A DNA stretch of 64,000 nt from Opeltia flavorubescens (GCA_000442125.1 KE546967.1:1612001-1676000), one strand, 5' to 3'. Counted from the first letter of the stretch, positions 21,001-32,715 are shown. Made by a program: numbers and translations. The notes: generated by a model not told the origin, from the sequence alone.

Positions 21001-22622
21001 CAAAGTAGCTGGGGCATCGTATCGCAGATGATCTCGAACTGCTCATCGCTCTCTCGAGTTTGAGTCCTGATCATGTCTGTGTACTCAGTCACATCCTTGA
21101 GCATCACAATTCCTGCCAAGAATTCTCCGGTCTTTTCGTCGTGGATACCCTCACCGCTTACGTCAAAGCTCAGACGCTTTCCATGTCTATCGATCACGCC
21201 GATTTTCCATTTGCTAAAGGGCTTCTCCGTTCTGCAAAGCTGGACTATTGGAAATTCTTCGGGAGCGAGTTCTCGCTTAAAGTCTTCTGTGTATACCTTG
21301 AGGCGTGAGAGCAGATCGTAGGCATCTTCGGTCGTCGGATCGACGTCTTGATGCATGAGCCGCGCGGCAGCCTTATTTGGAAACCCTAGGCTCTCATCTT
21401 TCCAGAGTGTGAATACTGGGATCTCCACAGCGTTCATAATTGCGTCTTTCATTCGCGCGATTTTTTTGAGGACAGCGGGCGAGCTTGCCAGATCAGATCT
21501 GTCTGGGGCACCGAGGGGTGGGAATGGAGAGATTGAGAGAGGTACCCCTGCTGGAGAAGCTAGAGCAGACGATGGTGTAGAGCCGCAGTTCGGGCATGTG
21601 CCGGGGGTGCTTGGCGATGGAGGCGATGATTGTGCAGATGGCGACAGCCTTCCTTGGCTGGATGCTTTAGAGAGTGCTCGCGTATGTGATCGTACAGACG
21701 GTGTTGGGGTACCCGATGTGCGAGTAAAGGTCAACGTGAAGTACCTCTGACTCTCGATTGTCCAGATAGAAATGATCATCTTCGCGCGGATCTGACCTTC
21801 AGATGTGGGCGATTTCTGCGATTGCTGCGATTGAGGCGTCTTTCTAGAGCCATGCCCAGCATGTTGAGAAGATAATACGACATTCACGACCGCATCGTGT
21901 ACCAATGCTCGACTCCTGATTCCGCTAGAAGGTTGGCTTTTGGAGATCTTCGAAGGCGTGTTGTCAGTGTGAATTTCGCCATTGGTCAAGCCTTCGAGAG
22001 GATGGGTGTTTTTGGTACTTCGGGTCTCGCTGCCGTGGTCGCCTTCATTAAGATCCATTTCATCGGCCAATGTGTCCAGGAAATTCTACTCGACTTTTAG
22101 TCAACGAGGCAAGACACTAAAGAGGACATCTAAACATACTTCCCAGCTGACCCATATCCTCTGCCCTTCCTGCAGCATGTCAACCCCAATCTGGGACAGA
22201 GACTGCCCTCGAAGTAGATCACCAATCGCGGATGTTGCTTGACTCCCATTGGGTAGAGGTTCATCATGCTGACATGCATCCAATTCAAGTAGCCTTCCCA
22301 TTGCATCATTTGCTAGTATGATGGTCTTCCAACTTGACAGAACCAATAACGGCATCGGAAGATATTGCAACGCTGCTAGAGCTGCATCGGCAGCTCCAGC
22401 TATCTTCGGAATATTGACGGAGAGAGGTAGGTTGTTGCCAGCTGAGCTTGTTGGACGATGTGTCTCCCCATCTGGTTTGCTGTCGACTTCAGTCTCTGAG
22501 GCCGATGGGGGGGTATGGCGGAGTGATGCGGACAAGGACTTTTTGAGAGTCGGGTAGTCCTCGGGTGGACGCGCTGAGAGTTTTTTGCGGCCATTACTCG
22601 GTGATCTCGAGGAACTGCTCAT
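18059..22622 (-). CDS. Hybrid histidine kinase with PAS domains and C-terminal receiver
   Basis: This is a two-component sensor kinase of about 1465 residues. An N-terminal PAS-like domain (YLPMPLLVLSSWKTIILAND) is split by an intron. A second PAS-like region includes VEIPVFTLWKDESLGFPNKA, and a third is a PAS-PAC with WFSRRWYEYTGL and YSVEYRCRRHDGEWRWMLGR. The H-box is FLANMSHEIRTPIAGVIGMS (His near residue 800), the N-box IRQILTNLLTNSIKFT, and the G-boxes VEDTGIGIEEE and RRFGGTGLGLTICKN. The receiver carries ILVVEDN, ILMDVQMPILDGY (phospho-Asp) and AKPVKG. Four exons are predicted, and the 51-nt intron at 19539-19589 is stop-free and in frame. About 230 disordered residues follow the receiver. 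The dual-PAS layout recalls the TcsA-like group of fungal hybrid kinases, an assignment from memory. Signal should pass through the single HPt protein to Skn7/Ssk1-type regulators. Confidence 0.9.
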
Positions 22623-23175
22623 ACTTTTGTCTTGGCCGTTGTAGAGAATGACTAGTCTAGAGTAGAAGCGTAGACCTTAAATGCTACTGTGAAGGAGGAG
22701 TGGCGCCCGTCTATACCATCACGTAAGTGAATGTACCCATATCCAGAGAAGAGACTCGAATTGACACATGGCTTTCGTAATTGGGGGACGTTCCTCGTAA
22801 TCTTATTGCTCTCCACACAATTTACCGATAGGAATGACCTGTGGAGTAAACATGCGGAGAATTGAGGATCAGTGATCGACGTACAGCTCTAGAACCGAAC
22901 CTTAATTTCGGGTGATGTGACCCGGTCGAGCCCATCTAGAAGTACAGTTGTGTAATTCCCAACTCCATTAATGGCCATTACAATTCACATGCCAGTCCGT
23001 ATTTTAAAGTTTGATTCAGAGTCTACCGGTCGTTTGGCCCATGTGAAATCATTTCATTGTGTGCTAAAAGGGTCCTGTGCACGGTCCCGCCACAAGAATA
23101 TGGAGCTTTCCATGCATCAACACTACCTGTATTACAGCATCGTCGCGTCTTATTATCATTCTCGTTGCCAAACTC
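22623..23175. other. Intergenic: kinase promoter and tyrosinase 3' end
   Basis: The 553 bases lie upstream of the histidine kinase start and downstream of the tyrosinase stop, both on the minus strand. No gene or named site is visible. Confidence 0.45.
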
Positions 23176-25338
23176 TCAATCAGCATCGTCACTGTCATCT
23201 AATCCACCAACTTTCCCCCTCGTAATCTGTCTAAATACTTTCAGAGGTCCGTACTGAGGGAATTGATCCTCCCTAGCTGTCTGCGTGACTTCTTGCCCAA
23301 CAACATGGATCTTGAGGCTTGGGATTTGGCTAATGTCGAGCGGCGAGTCGTCCAAGTTCTGCAGACGCCAATTGAGTAAGGATGCCAATATCGGTACGAC
23401 GTTGCTTGGCGCGAGATCTGAATTGCCAGCCGCAAGCAGCGCATGGTTCAACGGGATTTGCCCATAGAGTGTAGCTGGGAGATCGGGGTTTGCTAAGCTC
23501 AGCAGGCTTGTGTCAACGACTGAATGAGACCCTATCAGGTTCGGTGCGAAAGACCATGTCGCCGGATCAGTAGGCGCAGCGCCTAGAAAGAGATGAACAA
23601 AGAATGGCGATGTTGCAGCTGATCTGATGTGTAATTTTTTAGCATCATTAGCGACATACGTCGAAAGAGTGACTCACTTCTGGACTCGGATGTTAGCGAA
23701 CCATTGAGCGTCCATAGCGTTCGGTGATAGCTGAAGTTCACTGGAAGTGTCTTTAGATTGCGACCGCCGATAGACGCTGCCTGTTGGATTGTATAGGGCG
23801 TTGAGGCGAGATTTGACATTTGAAGCCAGTTGGCTACCATTGACCGCCCAATCAACAATTTCTGGGTATGTATATCCAAAGGTCCGTGTCGACCAGGCTG
23901 AAGCTGAAGTCCACAGTTGGCCCGAGTCGTCGGAATGAAAGGGTGTCAAGGCTATGATTGTCAGGGCAATTGCAGAGTTTGGTAAACTACCAGGTATCGG
24001 GACTAACGAGTATTGATGTCTTCTGTTGTTCCAGGGTCATCGGTGAACGTGCCAGCTGTATTGACCTGAGGCGTGACACGAGAGTCTGGATATATTGCTT
24101 GCCAAAGGGCGAACAAACGATCGACATTCCTGGCAAAGTCAACGCTGATGTCATCGAAAGGTGGGCAGAGGACCTCAACTGACGCGTGATGAAGCCAAAA
24201 GATCGGATCAAAGCTCGAATAGGGTATGTTGCTCATGTGTCCGCCATTTCCAACCAGCATGTGGATAGCATTGTGCATGTTCTCGATACTGTTGTAGCGC
24301 CCGCCGCGTCCATCAGAATAGCCTATATTAGAGAACGGTCCATATTGCGGTTGTTGGGTTATGAGCTGGTAGGTCAATGAATGAAGCCTACGTTACAAAT
24401 ATCAGTGCGGCAGAGCAACGGTCGATTTGCACATACGATGCGCCATTGGCTTGCAATTGCTTATTCACAAGATCCGGCTGGCTTTGCCCAGCAGCATCAG
24501 GATATCGTACGGTACTATGGTATGAAGATACTGGGGTTCCGCGAGACTATATTGTGCGCAAGAATTAGGAACAACCAAGCCAATAAGTGCATACAATAGT
24601 AGGGTCATAAAGCTACCTACCGAACCTACGCGCGGTGGAAAGTCGATATCCGACGGCTGTGGATGGAAGGTATAGTTGTACAGTGGATTAATGACATTGG
24701 AAGTTCCATTTGGAGCAATGATGAATATCGTTGGCGAATTGACTTCAGGAGGCATTGTGGGAGTAATTGACCAGTCCCAGTAGGGTATTCGGAGTGTCCT
24801 TGCTGCATCTCTATATCTTGATCGCTTTGATACCGGATAGGTTGCAGCAATTTGCTGTGCATAGCCCCAAATGACTTGCTGCCTTCGGTCAACTACGATG
24901 ACATAAGATTTGTTTGTGGGCACTCTACCTCGTACAGAGCCATGTAAGGTCGGTGCCAGGTAGGAAAAAGAGTGCTGGCATGCGTGCAGTATCCGGCGTT
25001 GTTCTTACCCTCCACTCCATCCCAAGATCGAAAGGGAACGCCATGTATACCTACGAAATATGTCAGCGGAGTAAGCCAGAAAGTGTAGGTCAACTACCAG
25101 CCACTTGGAAGTAAGACAGAAGCGTTGTCTGGTCACTTTGCTGAAATCTCTGAAGAGCCTGGATATAAAGATCGAATGGCGGTCCAGAGTTCTTGAAGGT
25201 AGAAAACTCCTGCCTGAAAGGCCGTCTACCGGTCCTTGGGTTGACACCTGCTTGGATTCCTCTAATTGCTACTGCATTCCCTAGGGTTGCCAAGGCCGCC
25301 GCAATGATGAGACATACCAATCGTACGTCCAGGAACAT
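23176..25338 (-). CDS. Secreted tyrosinase (polyphenol oxidase)
   Basis: This type 3 copper enzyme hydroxylates monophenols and oxidises diphenols to quinones, feeding melanin or browning. It has eight exons. It begins with a hydrophobic signal ([20 protein letters not shown]). CuA shows GIHGVPF and [18 protein letters not shown]; the next exon starts [11 protein letters not shown] after a 50-nt intron. IPYWDW precedes CuB, with [11 protein letters not shown] and DPIFWLHH joined to [10 protein letters not shown]. The join removes a stop-free 54-nt intron (24130-24183). The last exons encode the C-terminal domain ([32 protein letters not shown]), which in other fungal tyrosinases shields the active site until it is cleaved. 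The signal peptide sets it apart from cytosolic mushroom-type enzymes. It is divergent from the DUF202 gene. Confidence 0.92.
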
Positions 25339-26235
25339 CTTTGCGAGTTGGGGTACGATACTTGAAGAGAGCGATCAAGGTCAATGAAAGACGAAACTAT
25401 ACATAAGTAAACAGATGTGTTGATAGCTAAAACTACAGGATGAAGCGGGATTGCTACATCATAATGCTTATCGGTTTCAACATTATCGGAAATATGGCCG
25501 TTCGGTCGTATTTCGAACTTCTCCATTGGATTGGAAAGTGATACTCGAGGGTTCTGGAGGCTTCAAACCGAGACAACCCATGCATTCCTTGCATAGGCTG
25601 TACAACAACAATCGGGTACCTGCATGCTTGCCACGTAATGGCTGATCTATTTTGATAGCTTTGCTGGTAGTTTGATTGATAGGATTAATTATGGCTCTAC
25701 CTTTCTTACATGACTTGTTGTCCAAGATGTTTTTATGACGGTTAGGTCAATTTCGAAAACAGGTGATGGAGAAAACAAGGTGGACAGCAGTAAGCAAGGG
25801 ACATCATGGCCTTCAGATATGTCCGTTGTATGCAGCCGAGTTGGAGCACCACAAGATAGGAGACGACATCTAAAGTGGATTTGCACACGTAGATGACACA
25901 GGAGTAATACAAATATTATATTAAAGGGAGAGCGTAGAGGCTTTGATCGGAAGTATGCTGATGAACGTACTTCTCGTTTAGTGTTCGCGAAAGCTATATC
26001 CATTCGCTTTTGTACATGAGCCCGATTATTCTTTCATCCCTCATAATAGGCTAGGTAGGACATTGAAAACGCCAAACGACTTCGGATGAATGTCTCCATC
26101 AAGCTCTGAAGCTTGAGGTAAAATTATTATCTATACAAGCTCTAGCAGTATTTGGCTAGTCAGCGGCACTTAAGCCGCCTTATTTCGCACTTCGTTTTCA
26201 TTGGTCAATTTAACATACACCCACATACAATTTCA
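25339..26235. promoter_or_regulatory. Divergent intergenic region, tyrosinase and DUF202 gene
   Basis: The 897 bases separate two divergent starts. A 104-codon frame on the minus strand (25689-26003) has no recognisable content, and I treat it as chance. No named regulatory site can be supported. Confidence 0.4.
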
Positions 26236-27069
26236 ATGTCGCCATCGGTCGATCATGCACAAGGCTTGGGCACCCTGGCCGCTGCTGATCAGCAGCAAGA
26301 TCAAGTTGGAGAACGAGGACGGGAAGCTACAGAGCTACATCAATATGCTGATACCTCTGGGCAAGAGCTCAATCGCTTGGGCACGCGCTCCACTCAATCC
26401 AGTAATAGCCGGGGACCTCTGAAGACCTTCTGGAGACACCATGTCGTCGCTGCAGTCCCACATGAGAAATGTAGAGATCATTTCGGTACGTTGCAGTTGT
26501 ACGACTCGATCCCCAAATGGAGATGGAGCGCAGTAATCTGTAGATGATGACTCCAAGCTCAAGAATTTTTAATTTTCTCCTACAAAGCCTGTAGACTTCT
26601 ATCCAGTGCTGGTAGCTGACCTGTGGTGCAGCTTTAGAGCGAACATACCTGGGTTACTTCAGGTAATTGCATCTCCAAGCAATGAAATCGGAATATTGCT
26701 AAGTCCTCAAAGGACTGCCCTCGCATTGGCTTTCCTCGGTGTTTTCATCGCCCAACTCTTCCGACTGCAGCATTCCCAAAATCCCGATCCTGTATTTGGT
26801 TTCTTCGTCCTTGGCATCCCGTTATCCTGCACGTGCACTGTCGCTGCCATTGTGGTAAATCTGCTAGGGACCTACCGTTTTTGGCGCCAGCAGAATGCCA
26901 TGCTTCGGGGTAAGATCCTGGGCGGAGGCTGGGAATTGCATGCCACGTTCGCAGTGGTTCTCCTGGTGCGTTACCGCCAATATCTGCTGATAAGCTATCG
27001 TTGATTAATATGCAGACTGTGTTCGTGATATTTGTCCTTGTGCTGGCAGTGGATATTTATAAAGATTGA
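26236..27069 (+). CDS. DUF202 family membrane protein
   Basis: This is a membrane protein of 193 residues in four exons: 26236-26485, 26638-26662, 26713-26965 and 27016-27069. The first 80 residues are hydrophilic and disordered (Gln- and Ser-rich). The DUF202 signature follows: DHF then ERTYLGYFR then TALALAFLGVFIAQLFRLQH, assembled from three exons, the middle one only 25 nt. Three membrane spans are visible: LALAFLGVFIAQLF, FGFFVLGIPLSCTCTVAAIV and FAVVLLTVFVIFVLVLAVDI. The protein ends DIYKD. DUF202 also forms the membrane part of the vacuolar transporter chaperone (VTC) proteins, but this protein lacks SPX and polyphosphate-synthase domains, so its function is unknown. The start is the ATG at 26236, since the frame upstream has no ATG. 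Confidence 0.8.
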
Positions 27070-27497
27070 ATGGCTAAAGAGCCGCTCTGGGAAATTTGAT
27101 AGTACGGATAGGGTGTGCATGCATGACCAGGGTACTGCATGACTTCCTGCAGGATGCGGAGCCCGAGGGAGCCACTCGGCATCGATCTTTCAAAGTTGCA
27201 TGCTAGTGGTAGATCAATGTTTCACAAATAGACGAAAGTAAGAGTCGGGGCTGCAAGTTGCTGAGGATAACATGAAGATGGAAAGGGGTTGTGAAACTAT
27301 CGATCAGCAGGTCAATACTTCCCTTGACCAGAACAACGACTAAACTCTATTTTTCTCTTTCAAGATGCCGTGCAAGTATCCAAAATAGATGGGGTGTCTG
27401 AAATTTCTGGTAAAATCAATTCATGCTAATTGCGACTGACCATCCCATGGTATCTTCTGCTTCCTATCAAACCGAACGTCTCCGTACTTCGAGGTCC
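27070..27497. other. Convergent intergenic region
   Basis: This lies between the 3' ends of the DUF202 (+) and DUF3602 (-) genes. Nothing beyond untranslated sequence is visible. Confidence 0.45.
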
Positions 27498-28130
27498 TTA
27501 GTCCTTTTTCCCCAAGATCTTCTGCTTTAGCTTTTCTCCAAGCCCAGCGTGCTCATGCTCGTGCTCGTGCTCCCCGGTCTCTCCGTCATGCTTGTCCAAG
27601 TGAACAACGTTGCCGCCACCCCCTCTTCCAGTATGGTAGGTGTCGTAAGTGGTGCCTGTCTCACGCAAAGCGGTCTCTGGAATAACGTCCGTGTCCCCGC
27701 GTTGGCTTCCGACGTTAGTCGGCTTGACACGAGGAGACTCGATGTTACCGGCACCCCCACGCTAGAAAGATGTCAGTCTGAGTTCCTGCACTTTGGTACA
27801 ATGGGTATGGCGTTCAGGTCAAAATAATCACGTACGCCAGCGGAATAGGGTCCGTCGCCTTGATCGCCTACGACGCCTTCACGGACAATCTCTCCGTCTG
27901 TGTACCTGGGGAAGATGGATCAGATCTAGCCCAAGAGCTGAATGAACACGTGATGATATAGGAAGTAGAAAAATTCGGTGAGCCATCACAAAGAGACATA
28001 CGGAGTGTCGTCCGGTCTGATATTTCCGGCGCCTATCGAAATGTTATGGGACCGCATCGCGGACAGATGTCTGCTTGAGCAGAGGAGGCTGAAGCTTACC
28101 GCCACGGCCGTGAGATACTTCTTCGGGCAT
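27498..28130 (-). CDS. DUF3602 (Par32-like) glycine-rich repeat protein
   Basis: This small hydrophilic protein of about 125 residues is read in four exons. It begins MPEEVSHGRGG, and the DUF3602 repeat GRGGAGNI occurs as SHGRGGAGNIRPDD, SAGRGGAGNIESPR and TGRGGGGNVVHLDK. It ends with a histidine/glutamate run (GETGEHEHEHEHAGLGEKL) and KQKILGKKD. In budding yeast the DUF3602 protein Par32 is phosphorylated when TORC1 is inhibited and affects ammonium transport; whether that applies here is inference. Two of the three introns interrupt the glycine repeat itself (GRG|G and AG|RGG), so a model without them would lose the motif. It is convergent with the DUF202 gene. Confidence 0.78.
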
Positions 28131-28875
28131 ATTCGCGCAAGGCTCAGTATATATAAGATTCCAACGGTCGGGCTGGTTTTCATTAGTTGAGTCGTGAGGA
28201 ATCCTGGAGAGCTCTAGGTGGATGGGGAAAGCCAGGCGTAAACAAGTCTTGGTGGTCCTGATTTCTGGAAAGAGGGCGATAGGCGTGACTTACCTGCAGG
28301 TGTATTGGTTCCAGGTAAATTCTTTATATGGCGATTGATGGAAATTCTCGCAGATCTGAAGAGGGCGAAGCTGAGCTCTTTTGAATGGTGGGGTGGATGA
28401 CGCTTGGAAGGACCTCCCGACCGTCGCGCCATGCCAAGGCTCATATTCGGAACCGCGCATATACTTCAGGGCAGCGTAGGCGAACAGCACGACATCTCAA
28501 CCGCAGTAGCATCTTTGTCAAAAGAAGCTAAGAGGATGTGGCATTCTTCGCTTCCCTTGCCGACAAATCAGAGCCAGGGATCGGGGGGAGGATGTACCGC
28601 TTGCGTGAACCGATAACCTAAATAGCCCGGATAAGCATGCTTGTGGAGGACGCGGCCAAGCTTAAGGAATGGACAGCGTTCAGCCTCCTACGGTACAGCT
28701 TCCTTCGCCCGACACATGACGTAGCTTGTTGACATCAAAGCTCGGATCTGTCCCTGTCAGCAGAGCGTCTTCAAAATTTTCCGACTTGAAGTATGGAAGA
28801 AAAAAGTCTAGCCGAGAATATGGTTGTAACTGCTTCGTATTCATTGTACTCTGCTTGTCTGTGAAATGCTAAGCG
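28131..28875. other. Intergenic: DUF3602 promoter and carrier 3' end
   Basis: The 745 bases lie between two minus-strand genes. Short frames (for example 28404-28616 +) have no recognised content, and no gene is seen. Confidence 0.45.
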
Positions 28876-30323
28876 CTAAGAATTTGCAATGTGCTTTGTT
28901 GGCGGAGCAGCGCCGCCAGTTGTTGGGAGACCCATGAACACTTTGAAACTATCGTAAATACCCCATTCTGTTTCTCATTTAGTATATTGAGCAAGGGTAA
29001 AGCCGTCCAGCCAGGCACTTACGTAAAGATGTGAGTGTTCCAATCATGAAAATCCGGATCACCAGACCATTCCATAGTCCCGTGAACCCAATGTCTTTAT
29101 AGATTCGTCCCATAGCAGAACCGAATGCTTCTCCAGGCTGACGATTGGCGTTAAGCTTGCTGACCATAACATCGGCGGGATGAGAGACGATGGCGCAGAG
29201 TATACCAGCAAGATAACCGCCGGCAAAGGATACGCTGGTCTGAACCCCTTTACCGTACTCCGATTTTTTGCGAGGCATGTAACCGTACATAGCTTCCACG
29301 ATGGTCTCAAAGCTAGCAAACTTCATCATTGTATAAGGGATCTGTCGACCCCATAGCGGATAGAGTCCCTTATATAAACTGAGATACCGTCAGCTCGGAA
29401 GAATAGCACGATATCATGAGTGAATGTGCTCACCCAGCTGTCCCTTCTTTACTTGTAATGGTGGATATACCGCTGAATGTACCCGAAGCAAATGGAGGTA
29501 TCGTAGTCTGCATACGAACTTTGACGGCTTCGAAAGGACAGAGTGCGACATCAGCAATCAACTCAGCCGAGGCACTCGCCGCAAGATAAAGCCCAGTCTT
29601 GTAGCGATAAGCTGCCTCTTCACCTGCAAGATCCGAATAGAATTTCTTGAAGAACTCGTAACCGCCGTATTTGAAAGCACCTTGAGCCTAGAAGCGGAGA
29701 GGAAGTACATCGTGTCAGCTCATCCAATGTAATTCCAATCGAAGACGAGATAACAGGATATAACCAACGAAGCAAGCAGATGACTGTAAGAAATGCCATG
29801 CTCACCGAGTACCCAAAGAAAGTCGGTGCCCAGCCAGTGAAAATACCCCGGAATCCTTCAGCACGGCCAATTTTGCCCCATGCTTCGAAGTTGCCCTTAT
29901 ACATTTTGGCATCGACCTGACGACGGCATTTGACCAGATCCAATGGCGTGACAGCAGTATGGGTCAAACCCTGGCCCTGGATTGAGTAACGTTTTGTTTC
30001 TTTTGCTTTCATCAAATACTGACACAAGCGACCAAGCCGCCAAACGTGCACGCAGCATAATATTTTGCAGAGTACAACTCGATCTGGCCGGTTTTTGCTT
30101 GAGCTGCCGCGCTAGCTTTCGATATTTCTTGCTGAGCTTCATTGCTTAGTACGCCAGCCTTTGACTTCATATCGTCAACAGCACTCCATGCCGAAAATAG
30201 CGTTGGTTGCGCTGCATGGGAGTCAACGTGTTCCACTGAAGGGTTCGGATTCGATTTGGCATGTGGAGCCTGGGTAGGAAGGAAGACTCGTAAAATGTCT
30301 TGTGTAGGAAAGAGTGACGGCAT
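28876..30323 (-). CDS. pic2: Mitochondrial phosphate/copper carrier, Pic2 type
   Basis: This SLC25 family inner-membrane carrier is read in several exons. It has a 75-residue N-terminal extension ([20 protein letters not shown]...), then three carrier repeats with signatures [26 protein letters not shown] and [14 protein letters not shown], each next to glycine-rich even helices such as [15 protein letters not shown] and [16 protein letters not shown]. The last intron joins IGTLTSL to [19 protein letters not shown]. This text closely matches what I remember of yeast Pic2 ([30 protein letters not shown]), so Pic2 is preferred over Mir1. Pic2-type carriers move phosphate and in yeast also copper into the matrix. 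The N-terminal extension is longer than in yeast. Confidence 0.9.
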
Positions 30324-30669
30324 GTTCAGATATTGACTTGCCAGATACGTGATTTACTTTGACGTCGGTCGAATGCGTGCTCACCACTTCAGGGTCGAGC
30401 GGTTGGACAACCCCGGGAAATTGCCGAGGAGTGATTGCCTCGGGGCTTATTCCGGGCCGCATGGCCTTTCTTCCAGGGTTGATAGCGTGGGGTAACCTTT
30501 ACTAACCGGTTGTCTAGAGTAGAACCACACTATCCTCTTATCTTCAATATCTGACTGAACCCACGAACATTCTACGGAAACGACAATATTAGCAAATATT
30601 ATGCGGTGCTGTGGACATTGATAGATTCAAATAATGCTGTAAGATCAATACGTCCACCAAAAAGCTAAT
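30324..30669. promoter_or_regulatory. Divergent intergenic region, pic2 and CBS-domain gene
   Basis: The 346 bases lie between divergent starts and should carry both promoters. No recognisable site or frame is present. Confidence 0.4.
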
Positions 30670-31197
30670 ATGACGGCACCGTCTTCGTCCGCTTGGGCTT
30701 TAAAGTATCGTGGGGTATGCTTCTCCTTTGATAGTCCTTGTCCGATCAACCCCAGACTCACTCCATAATCATAGGCTACTGTCGAAGACCTAGATCCTCC
30801 ACCAGCGCTCTCAACCAAACCCACAGAGCCAATTTCAGAAGCTCTGACTCATGCATGGGAGCGAGACTTTAGTCATTTGACAGTAGTCTCAGAAGACACA
30901 CGAGCTCTGCTTGGCTACTTAAACATACCGCGATTGAAGGAAATGCTGAAGAGTGGTACCGTCCGAGAAACAGATTACGTCGAGAAAGCAATGCACAGAT
31001 TCCAACGAAGTGGGAAGGTGTACAAAGTCATCACCATGGATACGCCATTAGAAGAACTTGAGGCTTTCTTCAATGGTGGAGTCAACAGCAGCGGTCCACA
31101 GGATTTTGCTGTCGTTACCGATAATAATAGAAGATTCGTACTCGGTGTAGCGACTAAAGGTGATCTTGAAGAATTCGTCAAGAGACGACCGGCGTGA
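30670..31197 (+). CDS. CBS-domain protein, small stand-alone pair
   Basis: This 155-residue protein has two exons (30670-30714 and 30775-31197). The sequence reads as a stand-alone pair of CBS motifs: ISEALTHAWERDFSHLTVVS with LLGYLNIPRLKEML, then MHRFQRSGKVYKVITMDTPL with FAVVTDNNRRFVLGVATKGD and LEEFVKRRP. CBS pairs bind adenosyl ligands and usually regulate another protein. No catalytic domain is attached, unlike cystathionine beta-synthase itself. The short first exon MTAPSSSAWALKYRG is required to give an ATG, and its GT...AG intron keeps the frame. The partner is unknown. Confidence 0.8.
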
Positions 31198-31564
31198 CTC
31201 AAATCAGTAACTCCCATGAGGTTCGCTCGGTGCAAGTATTGCTTTATCTTACACAGCTCACGGATATTTTTTATGGTAAGAAGAAATCAGTGACTATAGC
31301 CTTTCGTAAATGTTCACCACGAATTTGGGACACGCGTCTCTCTAATCGGTCACGAGCTGCGTAAAGTTCTTCTTTTATCCCGTTTTATTAATTCCTGGAA
31401 GAAAAGAACAAGACGAGTTTCTCACATTCACATTTACGTGCCGTGAACACTTCCACTGCTCCTTCAGCTATTTCATTAAAAGCCACCTCTAGAGCCAAAA
31501 CGATCCATGTACACGACTGTCAAGCGACCGCGGCCGAATAATTCCAAGCTTTAGGAGTACCAAA
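31198..31564. other. Intergenic, CBS gene 3' end and BAH gene promoter
   Basis: The 367 bases lie between two plus-strand genes. No gene or named site is visible. Confidence 0.45.
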
Positions 31565-32715
31565 ATGCCCGGTGGAAGAACGAAGCAATCGATAGCGCGG
31601 CGGTTAAGCAGCAACAAAAGCGACAGGCAACCCTCTGATGGCGTCGATCCGGATGGTGCGTCAGCGCAAGAAGTCGTCACCCTTACGCCTTTCTCTATCG
31701 ATGTGTACACGAATGCGAACTATGCCAATGGCAACGCAGGACAACCAATGCAGGGGTATTATGCCATACACATCCGCCCAGAATCAATCTGGGCATCCCT
31801 AGCAAAGTATCGAAATCTCGACAGTAAGTTCTCAACCATCCAGAATCCCACCGTATTTTACGTTGTACTGATCAGAAAATCGTAGTCAGAGGCGAAACCT
31901 ATTCGGTACACCAATACGCCATCATAGCCCGCTCCGTACAATTGCCCAAGCTATGCAATCCTCTCAAGAAGCCCGATAAGGTCGAATGTGTAGCCCGTAT
32001 CCTCGAAATTCGCGCGCGGGATGCCCAGAATGTCTATGCGCGTGTCTATTGGGTCTATCGGCCCGAGCACACTCCTGGCGGGAGGCAGTCATATCACGGG
32101 GAAAACGAACTGCTTGCATCCAATCACATGGAAATAGTCGATGCCTTGACCTTCGTTAGACGCGTCGACGTGGTTCATTGGGTGCAAGAAGATGGTGTCC
32201 AGGCACCAGCTCCAGCGGAGGGCATGTACTGGCGACAGACGTACGATTTTATTTCCGGGAAAGTCTCCGTACGTTGCTCTATATCTATTTAGTGAGGTAT
32301 ATCCAGACTGACAGTAGATTTCCAGCCCCTCTCGACCCACTGCGTCTGCCACAAGCCCGTAAACTTGCATAAACTCACTATCCAATGCACCAATCCACGC
32401 TGCATGATCCTCCTACATCCCGATTGCCTCATCGAATACGAACTCCTCGCCCTCCTGGAAAGATACGAAAACCAAAAACCTCAGGACTCCAGTGCTACCA
32501 GCCTACATCCGCTCTCGCCCCAGGATGGGAAATCGAAGATCAAAATGGAGGAGGGTGATGGAGAGCACTTTAGGGTCGAGATTGGTGATAGTGTACGTAA
32601 GGAGCATATGGGACGAACACGTTTCATGTATACGGACCTTTGGGAGCCTAGGGAATGGGAAAAGGATATCAAGTGCCTGAAATGTGGGGAGAAGATCGAG
32701 AGGACTGGTAAATAA
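31565..32715 (+). CDS. BAH-domain protein with split PHD-like finger
   Basis: This probable chromatin reader of 343 residues has exons 31565-31823, 31886-32268 and 32326-32715 (1032 nt, frame kept). The BAH domain spans about residues 85-210: IRGETYSVHQYAIIARS, VARILEIRARDAQNVYARVY, WVYRPEHTPGGRQ, ENELLASNHMEIVDALTFV, and V-x-HW at its end. A PHD-like finger follows: CVC, then IQCTNPRC, then LHPDCL, and only after an insert of about 90 charged residues the final pair CLKC near the C-terminus. BAH-PHD proteins such as Neurospora EPR-1 read H3K27me3, and I infer a similar role from domain order alone. This protein is shorter than EPR-1 as I recall it. The basic N-terminus (MPGGRTKQSIARRLSSNK) could be nuclear-targeting. 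Confidence 0.82.

Noticed and set aside
25689-26003. 104-codon minus-strand frame upstream of tyrosinase
   Set aside because: It has no recognisable domain, a basic mixed composition, and lies in a divergent promoter region.
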